Assembly (NCBI RefSeq): GCF_000215935.2
Contig: NZ_AFNU02000012.1
Location: 18,207-82,206, forward strand
Length of the DNA stretch: 64,000 nucleotides
Reading direction: 5' to 3'
From: Haloplasma contractile SSD-17B
Lineage (GTDB): Bacteria > Bacillota_I > Bacilli_A > Haloplasmatales > Haloplasmataceae
The notes under the pieces are model-generated. The model was not told the origin of the DNA. It saw only the letters and a program-made list of their open reading frames with translations, and did no database searches. Shown in pieces: positions 36,976 through 45,921 of the stretch. Every line of letters starts with the position of its first letter. Positions within the stretch are counted from its first letter, which is position 1. The position numbers and the translations under genes are program-made.

Positions 36976-37058
36976 TATTTACACCTCTATTATGTTTTTC
37001 AAACTAGATACTATCATTATATCAAACTATACAACAATAAATAAGTTTCATACTTTTT

Positions 37059-37092
37059 AGAAAAAAGTACCTTCCATTAAGAAGATACTTAG
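37059..37092 (-). terminator. Terminator of the interrupted VOC gene
   Basis: AAGTATCTTC / GAAGGTACTT stem (one G-T pair) followed by TTTTTTC on the minus strand. Confidence 0.8.
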
Positions 37093-37101
37093 TTTTTAAC
37101 A

Positions 37102-37464
37102 TTATTTATTTTCTATAAATTGAATTTTTAGTCCATTCGGGTCTAAAACATAGAAGAATGCTACATTAGGCGCAGGTTCAAAGGGACCACTATGAATACT
37201 GATACCTTTTTCTTTAACAAATGCCATCATTTCATTTATTGACTCAACTTCAAAGCCTAATGAAATACCTTGATCTATGTTAATCCCGTTATTATTTTTG
37301 TTATCTATTAATTCTACTTGAGTCTCACCATTACCTAAAAATACGATCTCCATATCTGGTCCCGCTTCGAATCGTCTATTTTCTTCTAAACCAACAACTT
37401 CCTCGTAAAATAGTAATGACTCTTCCATATTATTAACTTGTATTGTACATTAGCAAAATTTCAT
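37102..37464 (-). pseudogene. Glyoxalase/VOC-family protein with an in-frame stop at codon 5
   Basis: AAAAGGAGTG followed by ATG at 37464 is a normal start, but the frame reads MKFC-stop-CTIQVNNMEESLLFYE. The TAA is at 37452-37450; related VOC proteins commonly have Trp or another residue there (MKFCW type). After the stop the frame is intact to 37102: EEVVGLEENRRFEAGPDMEI and FFYVLDPNGLKIQFIENK are standard VOC features. Reinitiation at ATG 37428 would give a 108-residue protein lacking the first beta strand. Either a recent nonsense mutation or a truncated product. Confidence 0.75.
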
Positions 37465-37479
37465 ATCAGAACACTCCTT

Positions 37480-38904
37480 TTAATCATCTAATCTTTTTTC
37501 AATCGATAATAAATAGCGCTGATGCATGTCGTAAGAACCATCTGTTGAGTACACTTTAATATACAATTGTTTTTCTTCATGTGTATACTGATCAATATGT
37601 GCTATTTTACTCTGTCCTAATGATTCATTGCCATAGATACCATTTCCATCTTGATCAACTATATCAAAACGATAATTTTTAGCTTCAGGAATATTCTCTA
37701 AGGTGATTGTAAGTGAACATTCCTCATATGCAATAAATTTATAAAAATCAACATCTTCACTGTCATGTAAAGTGGCATACACGTTCCCTGATTCATACAG
37801 ATAACTTGCGCTGCCAGAAGTATTATTTCCATCAAAACTCTTGAAATCATACTGGTCCACAATACCTTCCCATTTATGATTAAATATAAACTGATCGATA
37901 TTAAAAGTGGTAACAATGCTTATTGGTTTATTAGACTTATAAACATCATATGGTCTGTATTTTATTCCCATACCATTACTTATGTCTGCAAAACTAAATA
38001 AAGACTCTTTATAATCTTTATTAATATGAGTATAGTGGCCTAAAACTTGAATTTCATTTAAGTCTAACAAATGATAATCGTGATTATCACCCATTAAGTT
38101 ATACTCTACAGATTGATGTAGCTCAGTTATATTTTGTTTTGGCAACTCTATTTTAGCTATCAAATCATCCCGGTTGTATAGATAATCTTCAGATGATTGT
38201 TCGATTTTTACCTTGTCATCTTCTTTATACACATTCCTACTTCGTAGAATATGATCTTCAAATGGCAATATATTATATTTAGTTTTATATCTAAGTTCTT
38301 TAGGGAGCGAAATACCTAAGTAACCAATCCCACGGTTTTCTGGTATCTCGTTCCATGTAATCGTAACTCTTACATATAATGAAGTTTCCTGATACCAATC
38401 TTCACTACCTAATAATACGGTTGTTGTCGTTAGTGTTTTTTCTTCATCACTTACAGATGATGTAGTTGTATCCATTATGTTAAATTCTGTGTATTCTAAA
38501 AACTCGTCTTCTGTTATCCCTTCTGCCTCGAGCTTACTAAAACCTAAATAGTTAACTAAGTCATTACGATTCTTGACCTTTATATAGTCATCATCGAAGA
38601 GATAGGATCTATACTCTCCTTTATTTCTGGGCAACGTAACCGTTTGTTTTAAATCTTTAAAGTTATTATAATTGTCTATATTCCTGAGATTTAACCTTGG
38701 AATACTTGCTGTACGTTTAGCGCTTACTAAAGTGAACTCAATGTCTTTATTCTCCCTATTAATATTGATAGCAAAAATCACATCATCTCTTCTTGTCAAA
38801 TAAGTAATAAGAAACGCAACTATTATTACTGTTGGTAAAATAACTATTAGTCTTTTGTAAGTGACTAATGCAGTTGTTATAAAAAACCACACTACTCTAT
38901 TCAT
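37480..38904 (-). CDS. Membrane-anchored protein with a C-terminal PPC-like domain, unknown function
   Basis: 474 residues from the ATG at 38904 (AGGGGGTATT site). A hydrophobic N-terminal stretch (about residues 4-38) anchors it. The middle is beta-rich and unrecognised. The last about 110 residues (EDVDFYKFIAYEECSLTITL, YRFDIVDQDGNGIYG, LYIKVYSTDGSYD) resemble bacterial pre-peptidase C-terminal beta-sandwich domains, which are typical of secreted proteins. It lies directly upstream of the VOC gene, with about 15 bases between. Confidence 0.65.
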   Translation of the reverse strand: MNRVVWFFITTALVTYKRLIVILPTVIIVAFLITYLTRRDDVIFAININRENKDIEFTLVSAKRTASIPRLNLRNIDNYNNFKDLKQTVTLPRNKGEYRSYLFDDDYIKVKNRNDLVNYLGFSKLEAEGITEDEFLEYTEFNIMDTTTSSVSDEEKTLTTTTVLLGSEDWYQETSLYVRVTITWNEIPENRGIGYLGISLPKELRYKTKYNILPFEDHILRSRNVYKEDDKVKIEQSSEDYLYNRDDLIAKIELPKQNITELHQSVEYNLMGDNHDYHLLDLNEIQVLGHYTHINKDYKESLFSFADISNGMGIKYRPYDVYKSNKPISIVTTFNIDQFIFNHKWEGIVDQYDFKSFDGNNTSGSASYLYESGNVYATLHDSEDVDFYKFIAYEECSLTITLENIPEAKNYRFDIVDQDGNGIYGNESLGQSKIAHIDQYTHEEKQLYIKVYSTDGSYDMHQRYLLSIEKRLDD

Positions 38905-39050
38905 TCCCAATACCCCCTAGTAAAGTAAATTAATGAATGATCTTTATAATTAAAATCATATGTAACGATCACTTATTAATGTATTCATGATTTCACTTAT
39001 ATATTATATCAACTATTTCCACTAATTAGTAATTAAATCTATTGTTAATT

Positions 39051-39076
39051 AAAAAAAGGCACTTTGTTCAGTGCCT
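39051..39076 (-). terminator. Terminator of the AraC-type regulator gene
   Basis: AGGCACT / AGTGCCT stem with a six-base loop and seven T on the minus strand. Confidence 0.88.
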
Positions 39077-39169
39077 AAATACAAATCCATATAAATCGTT
39101 TTATTAATAATAACCTTAACATTATAATATCTTTTTGAGAGAGTCATTAATCTGTGAACGTTCTATAGT

Positions 39170-40000
39170 TTACTTCTTTAAAGGTATAAGAATTTCTATC
39201 CCTTCAGGACTATAACGTTCCATGTTAAAGTATTCATCCACCTCAAAGTCTTGTTTTTGCAACCATTCCCCGAATATGAATTGATAAGTGTCACCTAATA
39301 GTGATGGATCGTCATCATGTGTAAATATTGCATACTCTCTTTCAGGTATAGTCTTACCTACTAAATCCATCGGAATGTTAGTTAAATCTTCAACTTCTTT
39401 AGAGATTAAGTAATGGAAATTTCCTGCATCCTTATAATCTTCTGTATGAAAACAAAAACCATAGGTTACATCTTTATTTACAAGATGATCTAACTGCTCG
39501 ATTTTTTCGATATGTCTACCCCACATTGTCGCTATTTCATCTTCTTCATTCTTACCATAATAAATCATTCCTATTAGTTTCTTGGATCTCAACGTTTTAA
39601 TAATAGGTTCCATAAAAACATCCTTCCTTTTTTTTATCGTTATATTCGTTAGTTTTGGTTTATAAAAGAGCTTGATATGATCACTCGACTTTCGACACCT
39701 AGATGGTGAAATGTTAAAGTAGTCAGAAAATGCCCGACTAAATGCTTCACTACTACTAAACTGGTAATCCATCGCGACCTTTATAATCTTTTCACCTGTT
39801 CTTTTTAATTCTTTTGCTGCTTCTGACAACCGCCTCTTTCTCAAGTAATTCCAGGGTGTATCCTTAGTAGCAAATTGAAATAATCTGATATAGTGAAATG
39901 ATGAGTAGCCAATATGATTCGCTACATCCTCAATTTTAATATCATTTTTTATATTTTGTTCCATATAGTCAATGGAATTCAACACCTCTTTTTCTATCAT
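39170..40000 (-). CDS. AraC-family regulator with C-terminal GyrI-like effector domain
   Basis: 276 residues. The N-terminal double helix-turn-helix (about residues 1-105) shows IKIEDVANHIGYSSFHYIRL and IIKVAMDYQFSSSEAFSRAF with the FNISPSRCR end motif. The C-terminal half (about 125-276) is a GyrI/SOUL-like effector-binding domain (IIKTLRSKKLIGMIYYG, EREYAIFTHDD). Such proteins respond to small, often toxic, molecules. Starts at ATG behind GGAGGTTGG. No neighbour reveals its target. Confidence 0.87.
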   Translation of the reverse strand: MIEKEVLNSIDYMEQNIKNDIKIEDVANHIGYSSFHYIRLFQFATKDTPWNYLRKRRLSEAAKELKRTGEKIIKVAMDYQFSSSEAFSRAFSDYFNISPSRCRKSSDHIKLFYKPKLTNITIKKRKDVFMEPIIKTLRSKKLIGMIYYGKNEEDEIATMWGRHIEKIEQLDHLVNKDVTYGFCFHTEDYKDAGNFHYLISKEVEDLTNIPMDLVGKTIPEREYAIFTHDDDPSLLGDTYQFIFGEWLQKQDFEVDEYFNMERYSPEGIEILIPLKK

Positions 40001-40090
40001 TTAAAACCAACCTCCACTACGATTATATTCAATCAGATGTATAAATTCATGATATATCTTGCTCAATCAGGTTATAGGTATTATTTTATC

Positions 40091-40545
40091 TAAATTATAA
40101 TATAAAAGATAGCATCAACGGTCTTACTTAGTTCCTCTGTTCCCATATTGAATTATACATTTAAAACCTTGACTCTTTGCCCACGTTTATAAATCTTCTA
40201 ATAGGTCTTCTGTTTGGTTAGTAGGAAAACCATAATCTTTAGCCTAGAATATGATTGTGTTCTTTTTTTAGGGCCAGACTTACAAATAGCTTGATATTGT
40301 TCAGTTCCGTATGAACATGTTACAAGATGGTTATACATGTGAACATTTTTTGATTGTAATTTATATTTTATCACACAATTCCTATGATTTTATCGCTATA
40401 ATCTTCAGATATAAAACAGTTAGTAACTTTATACAATCATCACATATTTCAGACATTCTATCTGTTTAAATATCTTATCAACGCGATCACATCGATTAAG
40501 TTGTCCAAGCAATGTACAAGTACCCCTAGCTTCAATGATTTTCAT
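40091..40545 (-). pseudogene. Decayed gene remnant with several frameshifts, identity unknown
   Basis: Between two intact genes the minus strand gives consecutive protein-like pieces in changing frames. From ATG 40545: MKIIEARGTCTLLGQLNRCD and onward. Then MYNHLVTCSYGTEQYQAICK. Then KEHNHILG. Then KDYGFPTNQTEDLLEDL-stop-TWAKSQGFKCIIQYGNRGTK, ending near 40091. The order, the Cys/His content and the continued frame through the TAA suggest one former protein of about 150 residues, with at least two frameshifts and a nonsense codon. I do not recognise the family. Confidence 0.5.
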
Positions 40546-40604
40546 TTAATCCTAATACAGCGAAATGTAGGAACGTTTTGATTTATTTCTTCTAAAATCT
40601 AACT

Positions 40605-41174
40605 TTATTCATATTCAACACCGATCCCTAAAGGAATTATACTCTCTAGATTTAACTCTCTTGTCACTCTCTTACATCGATTAAGGTGATCGGATTTTGT
40701 TATAACGCCATGTAAGTATCGATCTACTGAATCAACATCCTTCAATAATTCTATAAAAGGGTGCTCATCAATTTTTTCTTTTTCGCTATGTTTAACAATA
40801 GCAGTTACTATCAATTCTATTTCCTCTTCAGTTATCTCACCTAATTTATCTCCAAATTGTGAATTGTATAGATTTAAATACTCATATACAAATGGCTTTG
40901 CTGCTTGTGCATGATCTTTACGTTTTTTCGTCTTTACGACGCCTATATCATGAAGTGCTGCAGCAATCGCAGCTAGTTCTGTATTTATACCTCTCTTAAA
41001 TGCTAAGAGTTTTGCTATCTGAACACTCGAATACATATGCATGATATTCCATCGTATTGGTAACTCCCTTCCCTCATCATTTAAGTCCTTCATATCCTTT
41101 AGTAAGAGCGCTAAGATTCGATTCAGTCTTTTCATCGGTAACCTTATAAAATTTTTACCCTGATTTGTTTTCAT
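40605..41174 (-). CDS. HD-domain phosphohydrolase
   Basis: 189 residues from the ATG at 41174 (GGGAGGG site; the frame above it is longer). The HD metal motif is AAALHDIGVVKTKKRKDHAQ (about residues 80-99), with a preceding His in the WNIMHMYSSVQIAKLLAF helix and a late Asp in LLKDVDSVDRYLHG. Proteins of this type hydrolyse nucleotides or nucleotide-like phosphates; the substrate is unknown. Confidence 0.85.
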   Translation of the reverse strand: MKTNQGKNFIRLPMKRLNRILALLLKDMKDLNDEGRELPIRWNIMHMYSSVQIAKLLAFKRGINTELAAIAAALHDIGVVKTKKRKDHAQAAKPFVYEYLNLYNSQFGDKLGEITEEEIELIVTAIVKHSEKEKIDEHPFIELLKDVDSVDRYLHGVITKSDHLNRCKRVTRELNLESIIPLGIGVEYE

Positions 41175-41212
41175 CAATATCCCTCCCAATTTTACTTTAT
41201 ATTAATTATACC

Positions 41213-41243
41213 AAAAAAAGGTACTGAATAGACAGTACCTCAC
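41213..41243 (-). terminator. Terminator of the alpha/beta hydrolase gene
   Basis: AGGTACTG / CAGTACCT stem followed by seven T on the minus strand. Confidence 0.9.
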
Positions 41244-41276
41244 GAATTATCTTCTACAACACTATTTAGCTCTTTA

Positions 41277-42008
41277 CTACTTGCGAACAAATGTTCGTAT
41301 CAAATCGCCTACATACTTTCGTTTAGCAATAGGTAGCATGTGACGTGTTCTTGGAACGACTACTAATTCAGAATCTTTTATTAGCTCATGGATTTTCTCG
41401 GAATAGTCTACTGATGTTAAGATTTCATTTTTACCTGTAATAATTAATGTAGGAATTTTAACTTTTCTTAACTTATTTAATAAATCAATATTCCCGCATA
41501 TTTTCAGGTCATTAATAAGCGTTTTATCAGATTCTAGCTTGGTGAATAACTTATACATACTTGGACAAAAAAATGACCCACAAGATTTTAATAGATAGAA
41601 TCGATCTACTTTATTCCTTAGAACCTTATTTTTAAAATTTTTATCAACATGATCAAATTTAGCTCCAGAGTTTAGTATAACAGCCTTCTTTACTGAACGG
41701 ATCCTCCTGGCCGCTACACCCAAACACACTGCTCCGCCTAAAGAGTGTCCTATTATTGTGACATTTTCTAATTGTTTTACAAATTTCGAAACTCCGTGGA
41801 TATAATCATCAACTGAATCACATTTTTGTTTATCTGATTCTCCATGTCCTGGTAAATCGATCAAATAACAATTAAATTCTTTTAATTCTTTAGCAAGTGG
41901 ATATAGAAACTCGTGATTACAACCAGAGCCGTGGATAAACACTAAGTTTCGTTTGCTACTATCATTTTCATACAATTCGTAGTATATTCCGTTTACTTTA
42001 TTACCCAA
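41277..42008 (-). CDS. Alpha/beta hydrolase
   Basis: 243 residues starting at TTG behind AAGGAGGTTAAAG. The fold is clear: oxyanion region VFIHGSGCNHEFL, nucleophile elbow IGHSLGGAV with Ser at about residue 93, acid region LIITGKNEILTS, and a late His (RTRHMLP). It is an esterase or lipase-like cytosolic enzyme of unknown substrate. Confidence 0.88.
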   Translation of the reverse strand: MGNKVNGIYYELYENDSSKRNLVFIHGSGCNHEFLYPLAKELKEFNCYLIDLPGHGESDKQKCDSVDDYIHGVSKFVKQLENVTIIGHSLGGAVCLGVAARRIRSVKKAVILNSGAKFDHVDKNFKNKVLRNKVDRFYLLKSCGSFFCPSMYKLFTKLESDKTLINDLKICGNIDLLNKLRKVKIPTLIITGKNEILTSVDYSEKIHELIKDSELVVVPRTRHMLPIAKRKYVGDLIRTFVRK

Positions 42009-42249
42009 CTTTAACCTCCTTATGCCCTACTTCTACTTTTATTATCCTTATGCAATTCATCTATATGCATTAATTTAGAAAGATTTTCTATTTGCTACTA
42101 CATGGTTTAAATCAACCTATTACATAGAACTAGTCTTATCATGTATTTTTAGACTACACAATGATAGAACTAGACATACCTTCAACATTATTTAGTGGTA
42201 AACTAAAATCGTATTGAGACTGGTCATTATCCTAAATAAAGTTCATTTA

Positions 42250-42290
42250 CAAAAGGGTTGTCTCTATTTAATAGAGATAACCCTTTGTTA
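42250..42290. terminator. Long hairpin in a gene-free region
   Basis: AAAGGGTTGTCTCTAT / ATAGAGATAACCCTTT with a three-base loop. On the minus strand it is followed by TTTTG. It serves no obvious neighbouring gene; 42009-42249 shows nothing else. Confidence 0.55.
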
Positions 42291-42426
42291 TTACTTATAA
42301 TAGTGTGTGATTTGAGCATACATAAACATCTCTATAGGAGTCATCCTATTCAATATCCCTTATCGCTCTTCAACATCTTTCTAAATATTCATTCAATTTA
42401 CAACTAACTAGAAAGGAAGGGCAACT

Positions 42427-42459
42427 ATGCAGTACCATGATTATAACGATAAGCACTAA
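42427..42459 (+). CDS. Candidate 10-residue peptide (MQYHDYNDKH) in a short plus-strand unit
   Basis: AAAGGAAGGGCAACT precedes an ATG that opens a ten-codon frame ending in TAA. A perfect terminator follows only seven bases later. Both flanking genes are on the minus strand. The strong ribosome binding site and tight terminator argue for a real short transcript, but the peptide may be only the remnant of a gene. No clear promoter was found; TATAAT at 42296-42301 has no good -35. Confidence 0.35.
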   Translation: MQYHDYNDKH

Positions 42460-42465
42460 GAGTTT

Positions 42466-42490
42466 AAGGTGAGATGACTCACCTTTTTTT
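42466..42490 (+). terminator. Terminator of the mini-ORF unit
   Basis: AAGGTGAG / CTCACCTT stem, four-base loop, then six more T on the plus strand; it points away from the adjacent genes. Confidence 0.8.
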
Positions 42491-42506
42491 ATTGACCATA
42501 AACAGC

Positions 42507-42536
42507 AAAAAAAGACTTGAACAATCAAGTCTTTTC
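42507..42536 (-). terminator. Terminator of the enoyl-CoA hydratase-family gene
   Basis: AAAAGACTTG / CAAGTCTTTT stem followed by TTT on the minus strand. Confidence 0.88.
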
Positions 42537-42551
42537 AGTTTATTTTAATGG

Positions 42552-43634
42552 TTACCCTAACGGGTGCTTCCCATCTTTCCATTTATAAACAAAATATGAA
42601 TCAACATCTTCCTGAGATACCTCATTCGCCCTTAAAGGGGACCAGTTGAATTTTTTATCTTTATCCACTAGAACTGAGCGTATTCCCTCTTTGAAGTTAT
42701 GTGACTGTACAATATTCATACTTAAATCTAGATCCATCTTAAAACAATCCATTAATTTTTTATCTTGTCCTCTTTTCATTAACTCAAGCGTTACTTTCAT
42801 CGATGTAGGAGGAAAGGTAACCATACGATCAAGCGTTTCTTGAGCCCATAAATCTCGATGGTTAGCATCTTCTTCTAATGATTCAACTATCTGCTCAATG
42901 GTATTAAATGAAAAGTATTTATTAATTTTGTCCTCAATTTTAGATATCTTGGATCGCTCACTATTTGTTTCACAATAGTTATCTAATATCTGCTTTAAGT
43001 TTTCATTACATGTATCTGTGTTCCATTGAGTTTGTTTAATTTCTTCTTTAAGCGCTGGCCACTGATCACTTCGTAATAGATAATCAGCTCCACCTAAATA
43101 CATCAAATCGACTCCATCGATCAAATTAGCAGTTAGTGCTAGGTACCGTCCTGTATATCCTGGAAAATTATTTAGAAAATAACTTGCTGCAACATCAGGG
43201 AAGAATCCAATTTGAAGTTCTGGCATAGACCATTTTGTTTTTTCGTTTACAATCCGATAGTCACAGCCGTTTGATAAACCGGCTCCACCACCCATAACTA
43301 AACCATTCATATAAACTACGATTGGCTTATGGTAAGTGTGCACTTTATAATCCATTAAATATTCTTTTGATAAATAATTAGCAGCATAATCTGTATCTCC
43401 CTCTATAACATGATTATAGACTTCTTTAACATCCCCACCTACACAGAATGCATCCTCATGAGTAGATGTTATACATACTAATGAAATATCAGTGTCATTC
43501 TCAAAAGATTCTAATTGATCATAAATAGTATGAACCATTTCCCATGATAAAGCATTTAAAGCATCAGGTCGATTAAGCGTAATCCACCCAACTCCATTGT
43601 CTTTTTCAATAATCACTTTGTTATTCTTATTCAT
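42552..43634 (-). CDS. Enoyl-CoA hydratase/isomerase family, 3-hydroxyisobutyryl-CoA hydrolase-like
   Basis: 360 residues from the ATG at 43634 (GGAGGG site). The crotonase core has GWITLNRPDALNALSWEM and the oxyanion elements FCVGGDVKEVY and VMGGGAGLSNGCDYRI. PELQIGFFPDVAASYFLNNF and the long C-terminal helical part (FPPTSMKVTLELMKRGQ) are typical of 3-hydroxyisobutyryl-CoA hydrolase, a valine-degradation enzyme. No other valine-degradation gene is nearby, so the physiological substrate is uncertain. Confidence 0.85.
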   Translation of the reverse strand: MNKNNKVIIEKDNGVGWITLNRPDALNALSWEMVHTIYDQLESFENDTDISLVCITSTHEDAFCVGGDVKEVYNHVIEGDTDYAANYLSKEYLMDYKVHTYHKPIVVYMNGLVMGGGAGLSNGCDYRIVNEKTKWSMPELQIGFFPDVAASYFLNNFPGYTGRYLALTANLIDGVDLMYLGGADYLLRSDQWPALKEEIKQTQWNTDTCNENLKQILDNYCETNSERSKISKIEDKINKYFSFNTIEQIVESLEEDANHRDLWAQETLDRMVTFPPTSMKVTLELMKRGQDKKLMDCFKMDLDLSMNIVQSHNFKEGIRSVLVDKDKKFNWSPLRANEVSQEDVDSYFVYKWKDGKHPLG

Positions 43635-43712
43635 TTTGTTCCCTCCAAGCATTTTAATAATTGGTATTACAATTTTTTATTTATTTGTATAAACCGTTAT
43701 GTCATTATTCTG

Positions 43713-44813
43713 CTACACTTCTCCATATTTACGATAATGTGCAAGTAGCAAATCCACTACTTGTCCATAACTCTTTGTCCCTTCTTCCTGTCCATTTCCT
43801 TTTAAATAAGTGTCATTTACAGTATCAGCTACTTCACTAGCTTTTCCTTCATATTTAACCCAGAATCCATTAATATAAGTGAGGTCACGCTTTACATCTT
43901 CTGAGAGTAATGAAATCAACTCAAACCCAAGTTCATAGTCATCTCGCAATAAGGCATTCAACGTATACTTAAGAGCAAACATAGTTCCAGAATACCTAAA
44001 ATCACTATCTTTATGAGCAGTTGCAGTAAGATAAGCAATATAGTTAGCTTCTCCTTCGTATGCAAACCCCCGTTGATGTGCCATCTCATGAAGCGTATTA
44101 GTTGGAATCTGTAAATCAGGAGTTGCTACGTTCACATTGGGCTCCGCTGTATAAGGTATATAAATCCCCACTATTTGTGTATAAAGCATCGGTCTAGAAA
44201 GCATGATCGGTTTTGGTTTACCATAACTACCAGAGAGGACTCTATACTCATCAGTTACTTCCTTGTACCCTTCATCAGAACGTTCAAAGACGGACTCATA
44301 ACCTCCCTCTATTGTCATAACCCCCTCTGAATCCTCATTTACTTGCCCTCTTAAATCATTGGCTTTAAGGATTAAGGCCTTACTTAGGTTATAAAGTTCC
44401 TCAGTACTTGATTCTTTAACTTCTAGGTTCATAACCTCAGTAATCGATTGTCTACTGTAATTAAAACCCCATAGAAGCATAAACAATATATACATAACTG
44501 AAACATACGATAAGAGTTTCTTCGTTACGATTAATAATTCACCTTTATTAAATTTCTTAATCATGACGACTATAATAACTGGTATAGCAAGTACATGGAG
44601 TAGAATTAGAATTTCACTTATTGAAAATGTAACGAACCCACTTAACCAACTTATTCCTTGTCTAACCCACTTATTTATAGTGGTTGAGTAAAATTGTTCT
44701 ACTAGCCTACTATGATTTTCTAATGACCTTCCTATGAAATAAACTAACATCGCGACAAGCGGCCATATTATAGACTTTAGATTTATAATTAGTCTTTTTA
44801 TTATGCTAAACAT
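43713..44813 (-). CDS. DUF3810 membrane protein with metalloprotease-like HEMAH motif
   Basis: 366 residues. Three N-terminal helices (about 13-30, 53-80, 98-118) are followed by a large domain. The motif LHEMAHQRGFAYEGEANYIA (about residues 239-258) is an HExxH zinc site with a downstream Glu (E253-A-N) as in gluzincin-like peptidases. DUF3810 proteins are presumed membrane proteases. Monocistronic, adjacent to the crotonase gene but with its own spacing of about 80 bases. Confidence 0.85.
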   Translation of the reverse strand: MFSIIKRLIINLKSIIWPLVAMLVYFIGRSLENHSRLVEQFYSTTINKWVRQGISWLSGFVTFSISEILILLHVLAIPVIIVVMIKKFNKGELLIVTKKLLSYVSVMYILFMLLWGFNYSRQSITEVMNLEVKESSTEELYNLSKALILKANDLRGQVNEDSEGVMTIEGGYESVFERSDEGYKEVTDEYRVLSGSYGKPKPIMLSRPMLYTQIVGIYIPYTAEPNVNVATPDLQIPTNTLHEMAHQRGFAYEGEANYIAYLTATAHKDSDFRYSGTMFALKYTLNALLRDDYELGFELISLLSEDVKRDLTYINGFWVKYEGKASEVADTVNDTYLKGNGQEEGTKSYGQVVDLLLAHYRKYGEV

Positions 44814-44925
44814 AGTATCCCCCTCCTCTTATATACTCCTACCTAGAATTTTTTCTATATTAATTATAACAAACTTAGACACTCTATGAACAGTAGAACA
44901 CGTTTTTTAGCGATTTATTAACATC

Positions 44926-44965
44926 TATTGACACTTATATACGTTTATTGACACTTATATACGTT
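44926..44965. repeat. Perfect 20-bp tandem repeat, two copies
   Basis: TATTGACACTTATATACGTT occurs twice head to tail. Each copy contains TTGACA but no correctly spaced -10. It lies about 75 bases upstream of the promoter of the iron transporter operon. Confidence 0.85.
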
Positions 44966-45039
44966 ATAAACTCTAATAAGTACCTATTCTCTTTATATGC
45001 AAATCTCTTGATTTTTTTCAAAACTATTTATTACTTTGT

Positions 45040-45068
45040 TTGACAACTAAATTGGTTTAATATATAAT
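45040..45068 (+). promoter_or_regulatory. Consensus promoter of the siderophore ABC operon
   Basis: TTGACA, 17-base spacer, TATAAT: a perfect housekeeping promoter, with transcription expected from about 45075. Confidence 0.9.
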
Positions 45069-45082
45069 GAATGATGTTAACG

Positions 45083-45099
45083 TTGATAACTGTTATCAA
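45083..45099 (+). promoter_or_regulatory. Fur-box-like operator
   Basis: TTGATAAC-T-GTTATCAA is a perfect 8-1-8 inverted repeat just downstream of the predicted start. The 7-1-7 core TGATAAC-T-GTTATCA differs from the Bacillus Fur box (TGATAATNATTATCA) only in the bases next to the centre. Iron-dependent repression is the natural reading. Confidence 0.8.
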
Positions 45100-45123
45100 T
45101 TAGAAAGTTTAAGGAGGGTCATT

Positions 45124-45903
45124 ATGCGCCTTTATACGGATCATTTAAATGTGGGTTATGGAGAACAATTAATTTTAAAAGACCTTTCCGTCACGATCCC
45201 AGATCATAAAATTACAACTATTATCGGTCCGAATGGCTGTGGAAAATCTACTTTATTGAAGACAATGACACGGATTATTCCAAAGCAATCAGGAAATGTG
45301 ATTTTAGACGGCGGAGATATTTCTAAGGGAAATACAAAAGAACTTGCTCGAAAAATGGCGATTCTTCCACAAACACCTGATAGTATGACTGGTTTGACAG
45401 TCGGAGAATTAGTCTCATATGGTCGCTTTCCTTATCAAAAGGGATTTGGACGCTTGACAAAAAAAGATTATGAAGTGATCGACTGGGCACTTGAGGTAAC
45501 TGGGATTTCTGAATTTAAATACCGAACGGTCGATGCCCTATCAGGTGGTCAACGTCAAAGAGTATGGATCGCAATGGCACTTGCGCAAGATACCGAAATT
45601 ATTTTCCTTGATGAACCAACTACTTATTTAGACATGGCTCATCAATTAGAAATTCTAGAACTTCTGAAAAAGCTAAATGAAGAAGAAGGTCGTACAATTA
45701 TTATGGTTCTCCATGACTTGAATCAAGCTGCTCGCTTTGCAGATTACATTATCGCTTTAAAAGATGGCGAAATAGTGAAAGCCGGCACTTCATTACAAGT
45801 CATCACACAGGATGTCCTAAAAAAGGTATTTCAAATTAATGCGGTTATAGCGAATGACCCTATAACACATAAACCGATGTGTCTTACATACAATCTATTA
45901 TAA
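45124..45903 (+). CDS. Iron-siderophore ABC transporter ATP-binding protein (FecE/FepC family)
   Basis: 259 residues from the ATG at 45124 (TTTAAGGAGGG site; the frame upstream runs through the Fur box and is not coding). Walker A IGPNGCGKST, signature LSGGQRQRVWIAMAL, Walker B EIIFLDEPTTYLDM, and the H-loop in MVLHDLNQA are all intact. It powers import of ferric siderophores with the two permeases downstream. It is first in the operon ATPase - binding protein - permease - permease. Confidence 0.93.
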   Translation: MRLYTDHLNVGYGEQLILKDLSVTIPDHKITTIIGPNGCGKSTLLKTMTRIIPKQSGNVILDGGDISKGNTKELARKMAILPQTPDSMTGLTVGELVSYGRFPYQKGFGRLTKKDYEVIDWALEVTGISEFKYRTVDALSGGQRQRVWIAMALAQDTEIIFLDEPTTYLDMAHQLEILELLKKLNEEEGRTIIMVLHDLNQAARFADYIIALKDGEIVKAGTSLQVITQDVLKKVFQINAVIANDPITHKPMCLTYNLL

Positions 45904-45921
45904 TATAAGGAGATTTTAAAC

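Noticed and set aside
40001..40600. A CRISPR or repeat array explaining the long gap
   Set aside because: No regularly spaced repeats; the gap is better explained by a decayed gene.
45067..45123. Upstream extension of the iron ATPase gene (first 19 codons)
   Set aside because: It runs through the promoter -10 and the Fur-like palindrome; the strong AAGGAGG site belongs to the ATG at 45124.
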